Of a stretch of 64,000 nt of DNA, positions 47,064 to 56,959 are shown piece after piece (the stretch's first letter is position 1; every line of letters begins with the position of its first letter). The notes under the pieces were generated by a model that was not told where the DNA came from, searched no databases, and worked only from the letters and a program-made list of their open reading frames with translations. The DNA is taken from the NCBI RefSeq assembly GCF_035917575.1, contig NZ_CP109090.1:1550001-1614000 (forward strand). Reading direction: 5' to 3'. Position numbers and translations under genes: made by a program. Source of the DNA: Streptomyces sp. NBC_01788 (GTDB lineage Bacteria > Actinomycetota > Actinomycetes > Streptomycetales > Streptomycetaceae).

Positions 47064-48929
47064 ATGGACTTCGGCACGCAGGGCCCGAAGGCCCCGGCCG
47101 ACCTCGCGTGGCTGCGAGGCGTGGACGCCTACACCATGGGGGCCTATCCACAGGCGGAGGAGGAGTTCAGGGCCGCGGTGCGGCTGGACCCCGCGATGGC
47201 CGACGGCTGGCTCGGCCTGCACGCGCTGCGCGTCGACACGACCACCGCGCTGCTGAGGATGTACCGGCACCGCGAACGCTTCGGCGAACAGCGCGCCCGG
47301 CACCGCCGCACCCTCAACTCCTGGTACTGGCTGGGCTGGTGGGTGCAGCCCGTGCTGGAGAGCCCGCGCGATCTGCTGCTCGCGCACGCCTCGCACTGGC
47401 TGGACGGCCGCCACGTCCCCGAGCTGGACCGCGCCCTCGCCGGGCTGCCGCCGGTGGACACCGACACCCAGGTCCGCTTCCTGTACGCCTGCCGCGCCTA
47501 CCTCGTCAAGGACTGGGAGCAGCTCGTCCGGCACACCGACCCGCTGCTCGACGATCCGCTGCTCGGCATAGAGGCCGGGCTGTTCGGCGGCATGGCCCGG
47601 GTGCGCCTGGAGATGTACGGGCAGGCCGAGCCGATGCTGTCGGCCGCGCTGATGCGGTGCCGCAGCGAGCAGCCGCAGCGCAAGGAGCTCAGGTACTGGC
47701 TGGCACGGGCGCACGAAGGCACCGGCCGCGGCGCCGCGGCGCTCCCCCTGTACCGGGCGGTGCACCGGGTCGATCCGGCCTTCATGGACACCTCGGCACG
47801 GCTCGCGGCGATCGCCGAGGGCGACGGGTACGACGACGCGGCCGGTCTCGCCGCGATCACCCTCACCGGCCTCGGGCAGGACCTCATGGACGGCCCGGAT
47901 CTGCTGGACCCGCTGTTCGGCACCGAGGGCCGGGACCTGAAGCTGTCCGGGACCGATCTGCCGGTCAGCGGTCCGCTGCCGTCGGTGGCCGATCCGTCGG
48001 TGCGCCGGCGCACACCGGCCGCCGATCCGCCGCTGCCGACCGGGCCCACCGACCCCGCGTTACTGGAGGAGACACTCGCCGAACTCGAGCGCATGGTGGG
48101 TCTGGAACCGGTGAAACGGCAGGTCAAGGCCCTGTCGGCGCAGTTGAACATGGCGCGGCTGCGGGCCGGGCAGGGGCTGCCCGTGCAGCCGCCCAAGCGC
48201 CACTTCGTCTTCTCCGGCCCCTCCGGCACCGGCAAGACCACCGTCGCCCGCATCCTCGGCCGTGTCTTCTACGCGCTCGGCCTGCTCGGCGGCGACCACC
48301 TGGTGGAGGCGCAGCGGGCCGACCTGGTCGGCGAGTACCTGGGGCAGACCGCCGTCAAGGCCAACGAGCTGATCGACTCCGCGATCGGCGGGGTGCTCTT
48401 CCTCGACGAGGCCTACTCCCTGTCCAATTCCGGCTACGGCAAGGGCGACGCGTACGGGGACGAGGCCCTCCAGGTGCTGCTCAAGCGGGCCGAGGACAAC
48501 CGCGACCACCTGGTGGTGATCCTGGCCGGCTATCCCGAGGGCATGGACCGCCTGCTGGCCGCCAACCCCGGGCTGTCGTCGCGCTTCACCACCCGGGTGG
48601 ACTTCCCCTCGTACCGGCCCGCGGAACTCACCGAGATCGGCAAGGTGCTCGCCGCGGAGAACAGCGACCTGTGGGACGACGAGGCCCGCGACGAGCTGCA
48701 CTCGATCGCCGGACACGTGGTCGACCAGGGCTGGATCGACGAACTCGGCAACGGGCGCTTCCTGCGGACCCTGTACGAGAAGAGCTGTGCCTACCGGGAC
48801 CTCAGGCTGTCGACGTACCCGGGAACGCCGACCCGGGACGACTTGTCGACGCTGCGGCTGCCGGACCTGATGCAGGCGTACGGGGAGGTGCTGTCGGGGC
48901 GGGGGCCCCAGGATCCGTCGGCCCTGTGA
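47064..48929 (+). CDS. EccA/CbxX-type AAA+ ATPase with TPR-like N-terminus
   Basis: About 621 residues from the ATG preceded by GGGGGA. Residues 1-330 are helical TPR-like repeats (YTMGAYPQAEEEFRAAVRLD, WLARAHEGTGRGAAALPLY). The CbxX/CfxQ-type AAA module follows: LERMVGLEPVKRQVKALSA, Walker A FSGPSGTGKTTVARIL, Walker B GVLFLDEAYSL, sensor region LAGYPEGMDRLLAANPGLSSRF. This is the layout of EccA, the cytosolic ATPase of type VII secretion. No EsxA/EccC/EccD gene is near, so it is an orphan member; its substrate may be another complex. Confidence 0.9.
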   Translation: MDFGTQGPKAPADLAWLRGVDAYTMGAYPQAEEEFRAAVRLDPAMADGWLGLHALRVDTTTALLRMYRHRERFGEQRARHRRTLNSWYWLGWWVQPVLESPRDLLLAHASHWLDGRHVPELDRALAGLPPVDTDTQVRFLYACRAYLVKDWEQLVRHTDPLLDDPLLGIEAGLFGGMARVRLEMYGQAEPMLSAALMRCRSEQPQRKELRYWLARAHEGTGRGAAALPLYRAVHRVDPAFMDTSARLAAIAEGDGYDDAAGLAAITLTGLGQDLMDGPDLLDPLFGTEGRDLKLSGTDLPVSGPLPSVADPSVRRRTPAADPPLPTGPTDPALLEETLAELERMVGLEPVKRQVKALSAQLNMARLRAGQGLPVQPPKRHFVFSGPSGTGKTTVARILGRVFYALGLLGGDHLVEAQRADLVGEYLGQTAVKANELIDSAIGGVLFLDEAYSLSNSGYGKGDAYGDEALQVLLKRAEDNRDHLVVILAGYPEGMDRLLAANPGLSSRFTTRVDFPSYRPAELTEIGKVLAAENSDLWDDEARDELHSIAGHVVDQGWIDELGNGRFLRTLYEKSCAYRDLRLSTYPGTPTRDDLSTLRLPDLMQAYGEVLSGRGPQDPSAL

Positions 48930-48962
48930 CGGACGGATCCCGGGGCCCCTCGTCCGCGGGCC

Positions 48963-50057
48963 TCACGGGGCCCGGGTGGCCAGGACCTCCTCGGGCTCGC
49001 CGCTGACCCGTGGCTCGGTCAGCCGAACCTCGGTCGCCAGGCGGTGCGCGGGGTCGCGCACCTCGCCCACGAGGAGTTCCAGCACGTCCTCCAGGGCCAC
49101 CAGGCCCAGCACCGTGCCGGAGGCGTCCGCCACCTGGGCCAGGTGGGTGGCCGCCCGGCGCATGACGGTCAGGGCGTCGTCCAGGGGCAGCTCGGCCCGC
49201 AGGGTCGCCATCGGGCGCCACGTCCGCTGCGGCACGGCCTGCTCGGCGTCCTCCACGTCGAGCACGTCCTTGACGTGCACATAGCCGAGGAAGGCGCCGC
49301 CGGGGGCGGCGACCGGGAAGCGGGAGTAGCCGGTGCGGGCGGTGAGCGCGACGATCTCGGCCGATGTGACCGAAGGACCGACCGTGACCAGCGCCTCGGG
49401 CGGGAGCAGGACGTCCGTCACCGGGCGCGAGCCCAGCTCCAGGGCGTCCTCGAGGCGCTCCTGCTCCTCGGGGTCGAGGAGCCCCGCCTGGCGGGAGTCC
49501 TCGACCAGCCGGCCGAGCTGCACGCTGGTGAAGGCGGCCTCGACCTCGTCCTTCGGCTCGACGCGGAAGAGCCGCAGGACACCCTTGGCGCAGGCGCCGA
49601 GCGCCACCGTGATCGGCCGGCACAGCCGGGCGAAGGCGACCAGACCGGGGCCGAGCCACAGCGCGGCCTTCTCCGGCGCGGCCATGGCGAGGTTCTTCGG
49701 CACCATCTCGCCGATGAGGAGGTGGAAGAAGACCACGGCCGCGAGCGCGATGACGTAGCCGAGCGGGTGGACCACGCCGCTGGGCAGGTGCAGCCATGCG
49801 AACACCGGCTCCAGCAGGCGGGCCACCGTGGGTTCGGCGACGGCGCCCAGGGTGAGCGAGCAGACGGTGATGCCGAACTGGGCGGCGGCCATCATCTGCG
49901 GCAGCCGCTCAAGACCGTGCAGCACCTGGCGGGCCCGGGCGGTGCCGAGCGGTTCGATCTGGCTGCGGCGCACGGAGACGAGCGCGAACTCGGCGCCGAC
50001 GAAGAAGCCGTTGGCGAGGACCAGCAGCGCGGCGAACAGCAGTTGGATCACGCTCAT
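48963..50057 (-). CDS. DUF21-CBS membrane protein, hemolysin C-like (short)
   Basis: 364 residues. N-terminal DUF21 with four hydrophobic segments (LLFAALLVLANGFFVGAEFA; LGYVIALAAVVFFHLLIGEMVPKN in part), then a paired CBS domain (VLLPPEALVTVGP, YSRFPVAAPGGAFLGYVHVKDVL, LGLVALEDVLELLVGEV). It ends soon after the CBS pair and lacks the CorC_HlyC domain found in its neighbour. CNNM/CorC relatives move Mg2+ or Co2+. Start ATG overlaps the upstream gene's stop in ATGA, so the two are made together, perhaps as a heterodimer. Confidence 0.93.
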   Translation of the reverse strand: MSVIQLLFAALLVLANGFFVGAEFALVSVRRSQIEPLGTARARQVLHGLERLPQMMAAAQFGITVCSLTLGAVAEPTVARLLEPVFAWLHLPSGVVHPLGYVIALAAVVFFHLLIGEMVPKNLAMAAPEKAALWLGPGLVAFARLCRPITVALGACAKGVLRLFRVEPKDEVEAAFTSVQLGRLVEDSRQAGLLDPEEQERLEDALELGSRPVTDVLLPPEALVTVGPSVTSAEIVALTARTGYSRFPVAAPGGAFLGYVHVKDVLDVEDAEQAVPQRTWRPMATLRAELPLDDALTVMRRAATHLAQVADASGTVLGLVALEDVLELLVGEVRDPAHRLATEVRLTEPRVSGEPEEVLATRAP

Positions 50058-51400
50058 CGGGCGGCCTCCGCCACGGCCGGGACCGCGTCGGTCACGGTGG
50101 CGGTGCGGACCAGCCGGACCCGCTCCGCGCGGTAGTGCCCGACCTGGCGCACGGCCAGCCGCCAGCCCGGCAGCTCGGCGCGGTCGCCGGGGGCCGGGAT
50201 ACGGCCGAGCAGGTCGGCGACCAGTCCGGCGACGGTCTCGTACGGGCCTTCGGGCGCGTCCAGGCCGATCCGCCGGAGCAGGTCGACACGGCAGCCGCCG
50301 TCGACGTCCCAGGCGGGGCTGCCGTCCTCGGGCGGGGCCGGTGCCACCTCCGGCACGTCGGTGGCGTCGTGCTCGTCACGGACCTCGCCGACGAGCTCCT
50401 CGACGATGTCCTCCAGGGTGACGACGCCCGCGGTGCCGCCGTACTCGTCGACGACGACCGCGATCGGCTGCTCGTTGCGGAGCTGGGCGAGCAGCGGCTG
50501 CACCGGCAGGGTCTCTGGGACCAGCAGCGCCGGGCGGGCGATGCGGCCCACCGGCGTGTGCAGCCACTCGTCGGACGGCACCGCGAGGGCGTCCTTGAGG
50601 TGGACCATGCCGACGACCTCGTCGATCTTCACGTGATAGACGGGGAAGCGGGACAGTCCGGTGGCGCGGGTGAGGTTGACCACGTCCTCGGCGGTCGCCG
50701 AGGTCTGGAGCGCGCTGACCTTCACCCTCGGGGTCATGACGTGCTGTGCGGTCAGGTCGCCCAGGGACAGGGTGCGCACGAAGAGGTCCGCGGTGTCCTG
50801 TTCGAGGGCGCCGGCCCGGGCCGAGTGACGGGCCAGGGAGACCAGCTCGCCGGGGGTGCGGGCCGAGGCCAGCTCCTCCGTGGGTTCGACGCCCAGGGCG
50901 CGCACCAGCCGGTTGGCGACCGTGTTGAGCGCGGAGATCACCGGGTGGAACAGGCGCGAGAAGAGGTGCTGGGGGCCGGCCACGAAGCGCGCCACCTGGA
51001 GGGGGCGGGAGACCGCCCAGTTCTTGGGTACGAGCTCGCCGATCACCATCTGGACCGCCGAGGCCAGCAGCATGCCGACGATGACGGCGACCCCTGAGAC
51101 GGCTCCGCCGGGGACACCGGCGGCCGCGAACGGGCCGCGCAGCAGGCCGGCCAGCGCGGGTTCGGCGAGCATGCCGACGACCAGGGAGGTGATGGTGATG
51201 CCGAGCTGGGTGCCGGAGAGCTGGAAGGACAGCTCCCTGAGGGACTCGACGACCCTGAGGGCCCGTCTGTCGCCCTCCTCGGCGGCCTTCTCGGCGTCCG
51301 GGCGCTCGACCGTGACCAGGCCGAACTCGGCCGCGACGAAGAAGCCGTTGGCGAGAATGAGCAGGAAAGCCGCTCCGAGGAGCAGCAGGGGGGTGGTCAT
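50054..51400 (-). CDS. DUF21-CBS-CorC_HlyC membrane protein
   Basis: 448 residues: DUF21 membrane part (LLLGAAFLLILANGFFVAAE; VSGVAVIVGMLLASAVQMVIG in part with ELVPKNWAVS), CBS pair (HVMTPRVKVSALQ, FPVYHVKIDEVVGMVHLKD, VVDEYGGTAGVVTLEDIVEELVGEV in part), and the C-terminal CorC_HlyC domain (VDGGCRVDLLRRIGLD, YETVAGLVADLLGRIPAPGD). This domain set fits Mg2+/Co2+ efflux CNNM-type proteins. First gene of the pair. Confidence 0.94.
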   Translation of the reverse strand: MTTPLLLLGAAFLLILANGFFVAAEFGLVTVERPDAEKAAEEGDRRALRVVESLRELSFQLSGTQLGITITSLVVGMLAEPALAGLLRGPFAAAGVPGGAVSGVAVIVGMLLASAVQMVIGELVPKNWAVSRPLQVARFVAGPQHLFSRLFHPVISALNTVANRLVRALGVEPTEELASARTPGELVSLARHSARAGALEQDTADLFVRTLSLGDLTAQHVMTPRVKVSALQTSATAEDVVNLTRATGLSRFPVYHVKIDEVVGMVHLKDALAVPSDEWLHTPVGRIARPALLVPETLPVQPLLAQLRNEQPIAVVVDEYGGTAGVVTLEDIVEELVGEVRDEHDATDVPEVAPAPPEDGSPAWDVDGGCRVDLLRRIGLDAPEGPYETVAGLVADLLGRIPAPGDRAELPGWRLAVRQVGHYRAERVRLVRTATVTDAVPAVAEAAR

Positions 51401-51518
51401 GATGCCGCCGCCTCCGCGTTCACGCGGAACAGGTCCGCGCTATGTCGGCAGGGGGCGGCGCAGGTACTGCAGGACGATCCGTCCATCGCCGGAGGGAGTC
51501 ACTCCTCGGGTAGCAGGA

Positions 51519-51549
51519 GCCCCTGGCACCGGTCTTGGGACCCAGGGGC
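51519..51549. terminator. Hairpin between the rib-his cluster and the CBS pair
   Basis: GCCCCTGG pairs with CCAGGGGC across a 15-base loop. It sits about 75 bases past the PH-domain gene's stop and may end the long riboflavin-histidine transcript before the CBS genes. Confidence 0.5.
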
Positions 51550-51624
51550 GGAGGCGCAGCGAAAACGCGTCCGCAACCAGATTAATCAAGACACGGGCCG
51601 ATGCGGCAGGGTGGACGGCCCGAG

Positions 51625-52092
51625 TCAGCTATGAGGTTCGTCGCCAGATTGCTCGGGGACCGCGAGCGAACGGGCTTCGACGAGCGCGCGCAGGGCGCGC
51701 GCGTCGGCGATGGCCTGCTGTTTCGCTATCCCCGGCTGTATGCCGAGGGCGGCCAGGCTGGTGCCGTCGCTGAGGTTCAGGAACACCCACGGATCACCCG
51801 GGCGCAGGTTGACCTGTATTATCTCCGCCCACTCCAGACGGCGGCGGCCGGCGATGTTGACGACGGTGACGCCCGAGTCGTCGGCGACGACCTTCGGCCG
51901 GGCGAGCAGGACGAGGACCCCCGCCAGGAGCGCGCCGGTGAAGGCGAAACTCACCCGTTCGCCGGGGCTGAGCTGCTCCAGCAGCAGCCCCACGGTGGTG
52001 ATCACCACGAATATGACGGCCCCTGCGGTGAGCAGGACGGCCCGGGTGCGGCCCGGGCGGAAGGTGACGGGAAGTGCGGGCAGCTCGGACAT
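51625..52092 (-). CDS. Bacterial PH-domain membrane protein
   Basis: 155 residues. Two membrane helices (AVLLTAGAVIFVVITTVGLLL; FAFTGALLAGVLVLLA) are followed by a small PH-like domain (PKVVADDSGVTVVNIAGRRRLEWAEI, in part, and DPWVFLNLSDGTSLAALGIQ). Such proteins occur commonly after hisG in Streptomyces. Function unknown. Its start is 21 bases after hisG, so it ends the operon. Confidence 0.85.
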   Translation of the reverse strand: MSELPALPVTFRPGRTRAVLLTAGAVIFVVITTVGLLLEQLSPGERVSFAFTGALLAGVLVLLARPKVVADDSGVTVVNIAGRRRLEWAEIIQVNLRPGDPWVFLNLSDGTSLAALGIQPGIAKQQAIADARALRALVEARSLAVPEQSGDEPHS

Positions 52093-52113
52093 CTCTGGTT
52101 GCCTCCTCGTCCC

Positions 52114-52962
52114 TCAGAGGCGGCAGGCGTGGATGGCCGTGGTGAGGATGGCCCGGGCGCCGAGCTCGTACAGATCGTCCATGATCCGCTGCGCCTCCTT
52201 GGCGGGGACCATGGCGCGCACGGCGACCCAGCCCTCGTTGTGCAGCGGGGAGACGGTCGGGGACTCCAGGCCGGGGGTGAGCGCGACGGCCCTCTCCAGC
52301 TGCTCGACCCGGCAGTCGTAGTCCATCATCACGTACGTCCGGGCCACCAGGACGCCCTGGAGGCGGCGCAGGAACTGCTGCACCTTGGGCTCCTCGACGT
52401 CGGCGCCGGTGCGGCGGACGACGATCGCCTCGGACTTCATGATCGACTCGCCGACGATCTCCAGGCCGGCGTTGCGCAGGGAGGTGCCGGTCTCGACGAC
52501 GTCCGCGATGGCGTCGGCGACCCCGAGTTCGATGGCGGTCTCGACGGCGCCGTCCAGGTGGACGACGGAGGCGTCGATACCGCTGTCGGCGAGGTGCTTG
52601 CTGACGATGCCCTCGTAGGACGTGGCGACCGTCCGGCCGTTCAGGTCCGCGATACCGCCTACCGCGCCGGGCTTGGCGGCGTAGTGGAAGGTGGAGCGGG
52701 CGAAGCCGAGCGGCAGGATCTCCTCGGCGCCGGCGCCGGAGTCGATGAGCAGGTCGCGGCCGGTGATGCCGATGTCCAGGCGGCCGGTGGAGACGTAGAT
52801 CGCGATGTCGCGAGGTCGGAGGTAGAAGAACTCGACCTCGTTGACCGGGTCGACGATCCGCAGCTCCTTGGACTCCCGCCGTTGCTGGTAGCCGGCCTCA
52901 TGCAGCATGTCCGCCGCAGGGCCGGAGAGTGAACCCTTGTTGGGGACGGCGATGCGCAGCAT
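52114..52962 (-). CDS. hisG: ATP phosphoribosyltransferase, long form
   Basis: 282 residues, the long-form length with a C-terminal ACT-like regulatory domain (YVMMDYDCRVEQLERAVALT, EGWVAVRAMVPAKEAQRIMD). N-terminal MLRIAVPNKGSL and the signature region LDIGITGRDLLIDSG and GAAEEILPL-like GAGAEEILPLGFARS are clear. It joins ATP and PRPP, the first and feedback-inhibited step of histidine synthesis. It follows hisE by 56 bases. Confidence 0.97.
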   Translation of the reverse strand: MLRIAVPNKGSLSGPAADMLHEAGYQQRRESKELRIVDPVNEVEFFYLRPRDIAIYVSTGRLDIGITGRDLLIDSGAGAEEILPLGFARSTFHYAAKPGAVGGIADLNGRTVATSYEGIVSKHLADSGIDASVVHLDGAVETAIELGVADAIADVVETGTSLRNAGLEIVGESIMKSEAIVVRRTGADVEEPKVQQFLRRLQGVLVARTYVMMDYDCRVEQLERAVALTPGLESPTVSPLHNEGWVAVRAMVPAKEAQRIMDDLYELGARAILTTAIHACRL

Positions 52963-53018
52963 GAGGTCGGCTTCCTTTGTTCGTCTCGTACGGGAGTGTG
53001 TGCGGTTGCTCGGAGTGC

Positions 53019-53291
53019 TCAGAGGTGGGCGTAGACGTCGTCCAGGGAGATGCCGCGGGCGACCATCATCACCTGGACGTGGTACAGCAGCTGCGAGATC
53101 TCCTCGGCGGCCGCCTCCTTGCCCTCGTACTCGGCGGCCATCCAGACCTCGGCGGCCTCCTCGACGACCTTCTTGCCGATGGCATGGACGCCCTTGCCGA
53201 CCAGTTCGGCGGTGCGGGAAGTGGCGGGGTCGCCGTTGGCTGCCTTGTGCTGGAGCTCGGTGAAGAGCTCCTCGAACGTCTTCTTGGACAT
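53019..53291 (-). CDS. hisE: Phosphoribosyl-ATP pyrophosphatase
   Basis: 90 residues starting [17 protein letters not shown], all-alpha MazG-like fold with the Mg-binding [18 protein letters not shown] (E-E-x-x-E and E-x-x-D-like) and [19 protein letters not shown]. It hydrolyses phosphoribosyl-ATP, the second step of histidine synthesis. The longer open frame upstream is not used; the ATG gives the usual size. Confidence 0.96.
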   Translation of the reverse strand: MSKKTFEELFTELQHKAANGDPATSRTAELVGKGVHAIGKKVVEEAAEVWMAAEYEGKEAAAEEISQLLYHVQVMMVARGISLDDVYAHL

Positions 53292-53325
53292 GGTGGTGCC
53301 AACCCTACGCGCTCCGGGCGGCCGC

Positions 53326-53811
53326 TCACCGCCAGGGTTCGGATACTGAGCGGAGCGTGGCGGCGGTCGCGACCGCCGCGGTGACCGCCTCGTGGCCCTT
53401 GTCCTCGCTGGATCCCTCGATGCCCGCCCGGTCCAGGGCCTGCTCCTCGGTGTCGCAGGTGAGCACACCGAAGCCGACCGGGACGCCGGTGTCGACCGAC
53501 ACCTGGGTCAGGCCGACCGTGACTCCCTGGCACACGTAGTCGAAGTGGGGGGTTCCGCCGCGGATGACGACGCCGAGGGCCACGATCGCGTCGTAGCCGC
53601 GGCCTGCCAGCACCTTCGCCACCACCGGGAGCTCGAAGCTGCCGGGGACCCGGAGCAGGGTCGGCTCGTCGATCCCCAGTTCGTGCAGGGCGCGCAGGGC
53701 CCCGTCCACCAGTCCGTCCATCACCTTCTCGTGCCACTGCGCCGCGACGACGGCGACCCTGAGGTCCCCGACGTTCTGGACGGACAGTTCCGGTGCACCC
53801 TTGCCGCTCAC
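53326..53811 (-). CDS. ribH: 6,7-dimethyl-8-ribityllumazine synthase
   Basis: 161 residues, normal length. Seen: [53 protein letters not shown] with the catalytic His, and [19 protein letters not shown]. It condenses the pyrimidine and dihydroxybutanone phosphate to lumazine, forming icosahedral or pentameric assemblies. It follows ribBA by 22 bases. Confidence 0.97.
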   Translation of the reverse strand: MSGKGAPELSVQNVGDLRVAVVAAQWHEKVMDGLVDGALRALHELGIDEPTLLRVPGSFELPVVAKVLAGRGYDAIVALGVVIRGGTPHFDYVCQGVTVGLTQVSVDTGVPVGFGVLTCDTEEQALDRAGIEGSSEDKGHEAVTAAVATAATLRSVSEPWR

Positions 53812-53833
53812 GTGTCTCCTCGCGTCTTTTCGC

Positions 53834-55162
53834 TTACTGGTTGCCGCAGGTGGACACGGCGGTGGTGTCCAGCCAGGGCAGGTCGTGCCCCATCCGGTCC
53901 CGCTTGGTGCGCAGGTACCGGAGGTTGTGCTCGCCGGCCTGGACGGGCATCGGCTCCCGTCCGGTGACCTTCAGGCCGTGGTGGAGCAGGGCGTCGGTCT
54001 TGTCGGGGTTGTTGGTCAGCAGGCGGACGCTCGTCACCCCGAGGTCCTGGAGGATCCGCGCGCCGGCGCCGTAGTCGCGGGCGTCGGCGGGCAGTCCGAG
54101 TTCGAGGTTGGCGTCGAGGGTGTCCCGGCCGCGCTCCTGGAGCTCGTAGGCGCGCAGCTTGGACATCAGGCCGATGCCGCGTCCCTCGTGGCCGCGCAGG
54201 TAGACCACCACTCCCCGGCCCTCCTTCTGGATGCGCTCCAGGGAGGTGTCCAGCTGGGGCCCGCAGTCGCAGCGCTGGGAGCCGAAGACGTCTCCGGTGA
54301 GGCACTCGGAGTGGACGCGGACCAGGACGTCCTCGCCGTCGCCGATCTCGCCGTGCACCAGGGCCACGTGCTCGACGCCGTCGGCGGTGGAGCGGTAGCC
54401 GTACGCGGTGAAGACACCGTGCGCGGTGGGCAGGCGGACCTCGGCCTCGCGGAGGACCGCGGGCTGAGACGGCCGTTCCCCCTGCTCGGGCACGTCCGGG
54501 AGGTCGGGCGGGCGACGGTGCGCGATCAGGTCCTCGATGGAGATGATCGTCAGCCCGTGCTTGCGGGCGAAGACGATCAGCTCGGGCAGGCGGAGCATCC
54601 GGCCGTCCTCGCCGGCGATCTCGACGATCGCGCCGGCCGGACGGAGCCCCGCGAGCCGGGCGAGGTCGACGGCCGCCTCGGTGTGGCCGGGGCGGACGAG
54701 CACCCCGCCGGGGCGGGCGCGCAGCGGGAAGACGTGGCCCGGGCGGACCAGGTCGGTGGGCTCCGCGGAGCCGCTCGCCAGCAGCTGGAGGGTGGTGGCG
54801 CGGTCGGAGGCGGAGATGCCGGTGGTGACGCCGTGGGCGGCACCGGCGTCGACGGAGACCGTGAAGGCGGTCTTCATCGACTCGGTGTTCTCCTCGACCA
54901 TCTGCGGCAGCTTCAGCCGGTCCAGCTCCTCGCCCTCCATGGGGGCGCAGATCAGGCCGCGGCACTCGCTCATCATGAAGGCGACGATCTCGGGGGTCGC
55001 CTTCTCGGCGGCGATGACGAGGTCGCCCTCGTTCTCGCGGTCCTCGTCGTCGACGACCACGACCGGGCGGCCGGCCGCGATGTCGGCGACGGCCTGCTCG
55101 ACGGGGTCGAGGGTGAAGTCCTCCATGGTGTCGGTGCCGTAGAGGACGGGTGCCGCTGTCAT
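53834..55162 (-). CDS. ribBA: Bifunctional DHBP synthase / GTP cyclohydrolase II
   Basis: 442 residues. N-terminal RibB domain (about 15-215) has [31 protein letters not shown] and [16 protein letters not shown]-terminal RibA domain (about 225-430) has the zinc cysteines in [20 protein letters not shown] and [19 protein letters not shown]. It makes both precursors of riboflavin: dihydroxybutanone phosphate from ribulose-5-phosphate and the pyrimidine from GTP. The ATG overlaps the ribM stop in ATGA. Confidence 0.97.
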   Translation of the reverse strand: MTAAPVLYGTDTMEDFTLDPVEQAVADIAAGRPVVVVDDEDRENEGDLVIAAEKATPEIVAFMMSECRGLICAPMEGEELDRLKLPQMVEENTESMKTAFTVSVDAGAAHGVTTGISASDRATTLQLLASGSAEPTDLVRPGHVFPLRARPGGVLVRPGHTEAAVDLARLAGLRPAGAIVEIAGEDGRMLRLPELIVFARKHGLTIISIEDLIAHRRPPDLPDVPEQGERPSQPAVLREAEVRLPTAHGVFTAYGYRSTADGVEHVALVHGEIGDGEDVLVRVHSECLTGDVFGSQRCDCGPQLDTSLERIQKEGRGVVVYLRGHEGRGIGLMSKLRAYELQERGRDTLDANLELGLPADARDYGAGARILQDLGVTSVRLLTNNPDKTDALLHHGLKVTGREPMPVQAGEHNLRYLRTKRDRMGHDLPWLDTTAVSTCGNQ

Positions 55163-55803
55163 GCGGGCGCTCCTTCCAGGACCGGCCGCGCGTCCGTGCG
55201 GGTGCGCAGCCACCAGTCGCGCATGCCCCACAGGACGAGCGCGCCGTAGATGATGTAGACGAAGCCGGAGAAGGCGAAGCCGTTGGCGAAGTTGAGCGGT
55301 ACGCCGACGACGTCGACCAGCAGCCAGGCGAACCAGAACTCGACCATGCCGCGCGCCTGCGCGTACATGGCGACGACGGTGCCGACGAAGATGTAGGCGT
55401 CGGGCCAGGGGTCCCAGGACAGCGACGGGTAGGCCTGGAACAGTCCGGCGACGGCGACCGTGCCGGCCGCGGCGGCGCCGAGCAGCACGGCACGCTCGCG
55501 CCAGGTGGCGAACCGTACGGCGATATGGCCGTCCGCCGCCCCGCCCTTGCCGCGGTTCCACTGCCACCAGCCGAAGACGGCGACGACCATGACGACGATC
55601 TGCTTGCCCGCGCTGCCCGAGAGGTGGGCGGTGGAGAACGCGGCGAACAGGATCAGGCCGGACAGGAACTGGGTGGGCCAGCTCCAGATGGAGCGCCGCC
55701 AGCCGAACGCCAGGCCGAGCAGGCCGATGACGTTGCCGGTCATGTCCGACCACTTGATGTGCTGGCCGAGGAGGGTGAACGCCTCGGAGTTGAGCCAGTT
55801 CAC
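55159..55803 (-). CDS. ribM: Riboflavin transporter RibM (PnuC-like)
   Basis: 214 residues from a GTG start that overlaps the ribE stop (GTGA). Six to seven membrane helices ([73 protein letters not shown]) with the PnuC-family W-Q-W-N-R motif. PnuC proteins usually carry nicotinamide riboside; those in FMN-riboswitch operons of actinobacteria (RibM) carry riboflavin. Context makes the latter likely. Confidence 0.92.
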   Translation of the reverse strand: MNWLNSEAFTLLGQHIKWSDMTGNVIGLLGLAFGWRRSIWSWPTQFLSGLILFAAFSTAHLSGSAGKQIVVMVVAVFGWWQWNRGKGGAADGHIAVRFATWRERAVLLGAAAAGTVAVAGLFQAYPSLSWDPWPDAYIFVGTVVAMYAQARGMVEFWFAWLLVDVVGVPLNFANGFAFSGFVYIIYGALVLWGMRDWWLRTRTDARPVLEGAPA

Positions 55804-56408
55804 CGTCCGGCTCCTCGGGAACGGTCGCCGAGCAGCCGCTCGACGTACTTGGCGACGACGTCCACCTCGAGGTTGACCGGGTCGCCCGCCTGCTTCAGGC
55901 CGAGGGTGGTCAGGGCCAGAGTGGTGGGGATGAGGCTGACGGTGAAGTGCGCGTCGCCGGCCTCGACGACGGTGAGGCTGATGCCGTCGACGGTGATGGA
56001 GCCCTTCTCGACGATGTAGCGCGCGAGGTCCTCCGGCAGCGAGATCTTCACGATCTCCCAGTGCTCGGAGGGGGTGCGCTCCAGGATCGTGCCGGTGCCG
56101 TCGACGTGGCCCTGCACGATGTGGCCGCCGAGGCGGGCGCCGACGGCGGTGGGTCGTTCGAGGTTGACGCGGGAGCCGGTGGTGAGGACGCCGAGGCTGG
56201 AGCGCTTGAGGGTCTCCGCCATCACGTCGGCGGTGAACTCGTCGCCCTCGTGCTCGACGACGGTGAGACAGACGCCGTTCACGGCGATGGAGTCGCCATG
56301 CCGCGCGCCCTCGGTCACGACGGGGCCGCGGAGCCGGAAGCGGGCGGCGTCGCCGAGGTCCTCCACGGCGGTGACTTCGCCCAGCTCTTCGACGATTCCG
56401 GTGAACAC
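55800..56408 (-). CDS. ribE: Riboflavin synthase, alpha chain
   Basis: 202 residues with two lumazine-binding repeats, the first starting [17 protein letters not shown] and containing [17 protein letters not shown], the second from [16 protein letters not shown] to [15 protein letters not shown]. It converts two lumazines into riboflavin. GTG start with AGGAGG nine bases upstream. First gene of the operon, behind the FMN riboswitch. Confidence 0.97.
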   Translation of the reverse strand: MFTGIVEELGEVTAVEDLGDAARFRLRGPVVTEGARHGDSIAVNGVCLTVVEHEGDEFTADVMAETLKRSSLGVLTTGSRVNLERPTAVGARLGGHIVQGHVDGTGTILERTPSEHWEIVKISLPEDLARYIVEKGSITVDGISLTVVEAGDAHFTVSLIPTTLALTTLGLKQAGDPVNLEVDVVAKYVERLLGDRSRGAGR

Positions 56409-56564
56409 TTCCCGGGTCCTCCTGCCTCTTCGGGCACGGACTCCGGGGGCTGCCGACGTCGACAGACTGCACGAACGAGGACACTAGGAGGACGACGCCG
56501 GACGGGACCCGCCCGCGGAGGGCGAGCCCAGAGACGGCGGCGCACACGGATGTGCTCGCTCGCC

Positions 56565-56691
56565 GCGCACTGCCTCCCATCCGGACTTTAACCGTCGGTC
56601 CAGGAATTTCACCTGGTCAACCGGCCGCTGGAAGCGACCGGGTCGCGGACTGTAACCGCCGGTTCGGACTTTCACCGACCCCGGAGTGCGC
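56565..56691 (-). promoter_or_regulatory. FMN riboswitch (RFN element)
   Basis: On the minus strand the closing stem P1 is GCGCACT/AGTGCGC. Inside are the conserved blocks GGTGAAAGTCCGAACCGGCG, TTACAGTCCGCGACC, CCAGGTGAAATTCCTGGACC and GACGGTTAAAGTCCGGATGG-GAGGCAGT, all hallmarks of the RFN aptamer. A following stem GGCGAGC/GCTCGCC (about 56521-56563) may be the expression platform, with the ribE ribosome binding site about 130 bases downstream. FMN binding should switch off ribE-ribM-ribBA-ribH and perhaps hisE-hisG. Confidence 0.96.
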
Positions 56692-56959
56692 TGCTACTGG
56701 TACAGAGCCAGTGTGCCACGCCCGATCGGCGTGACCACGGACGAAGCGTGTGGGGTGGCTCACAGAACGTACCGCCCGCGGTGCGGTGCGCGGGCGTGGA
56801 GGTCCGGCGGCGGGCAAGGGCCGTCGTCACCGCCGCCGGACCGGTCTGCGCGGAAGTCCGACCCTAAATGGACTAGACCAGGCAGGTCAACAGATGCGTG
56901 GGACACGCAAGTTCCACCCCACGGGACCGAACGCCCGCCGCGAGCTGTGCAGTTCGCAC

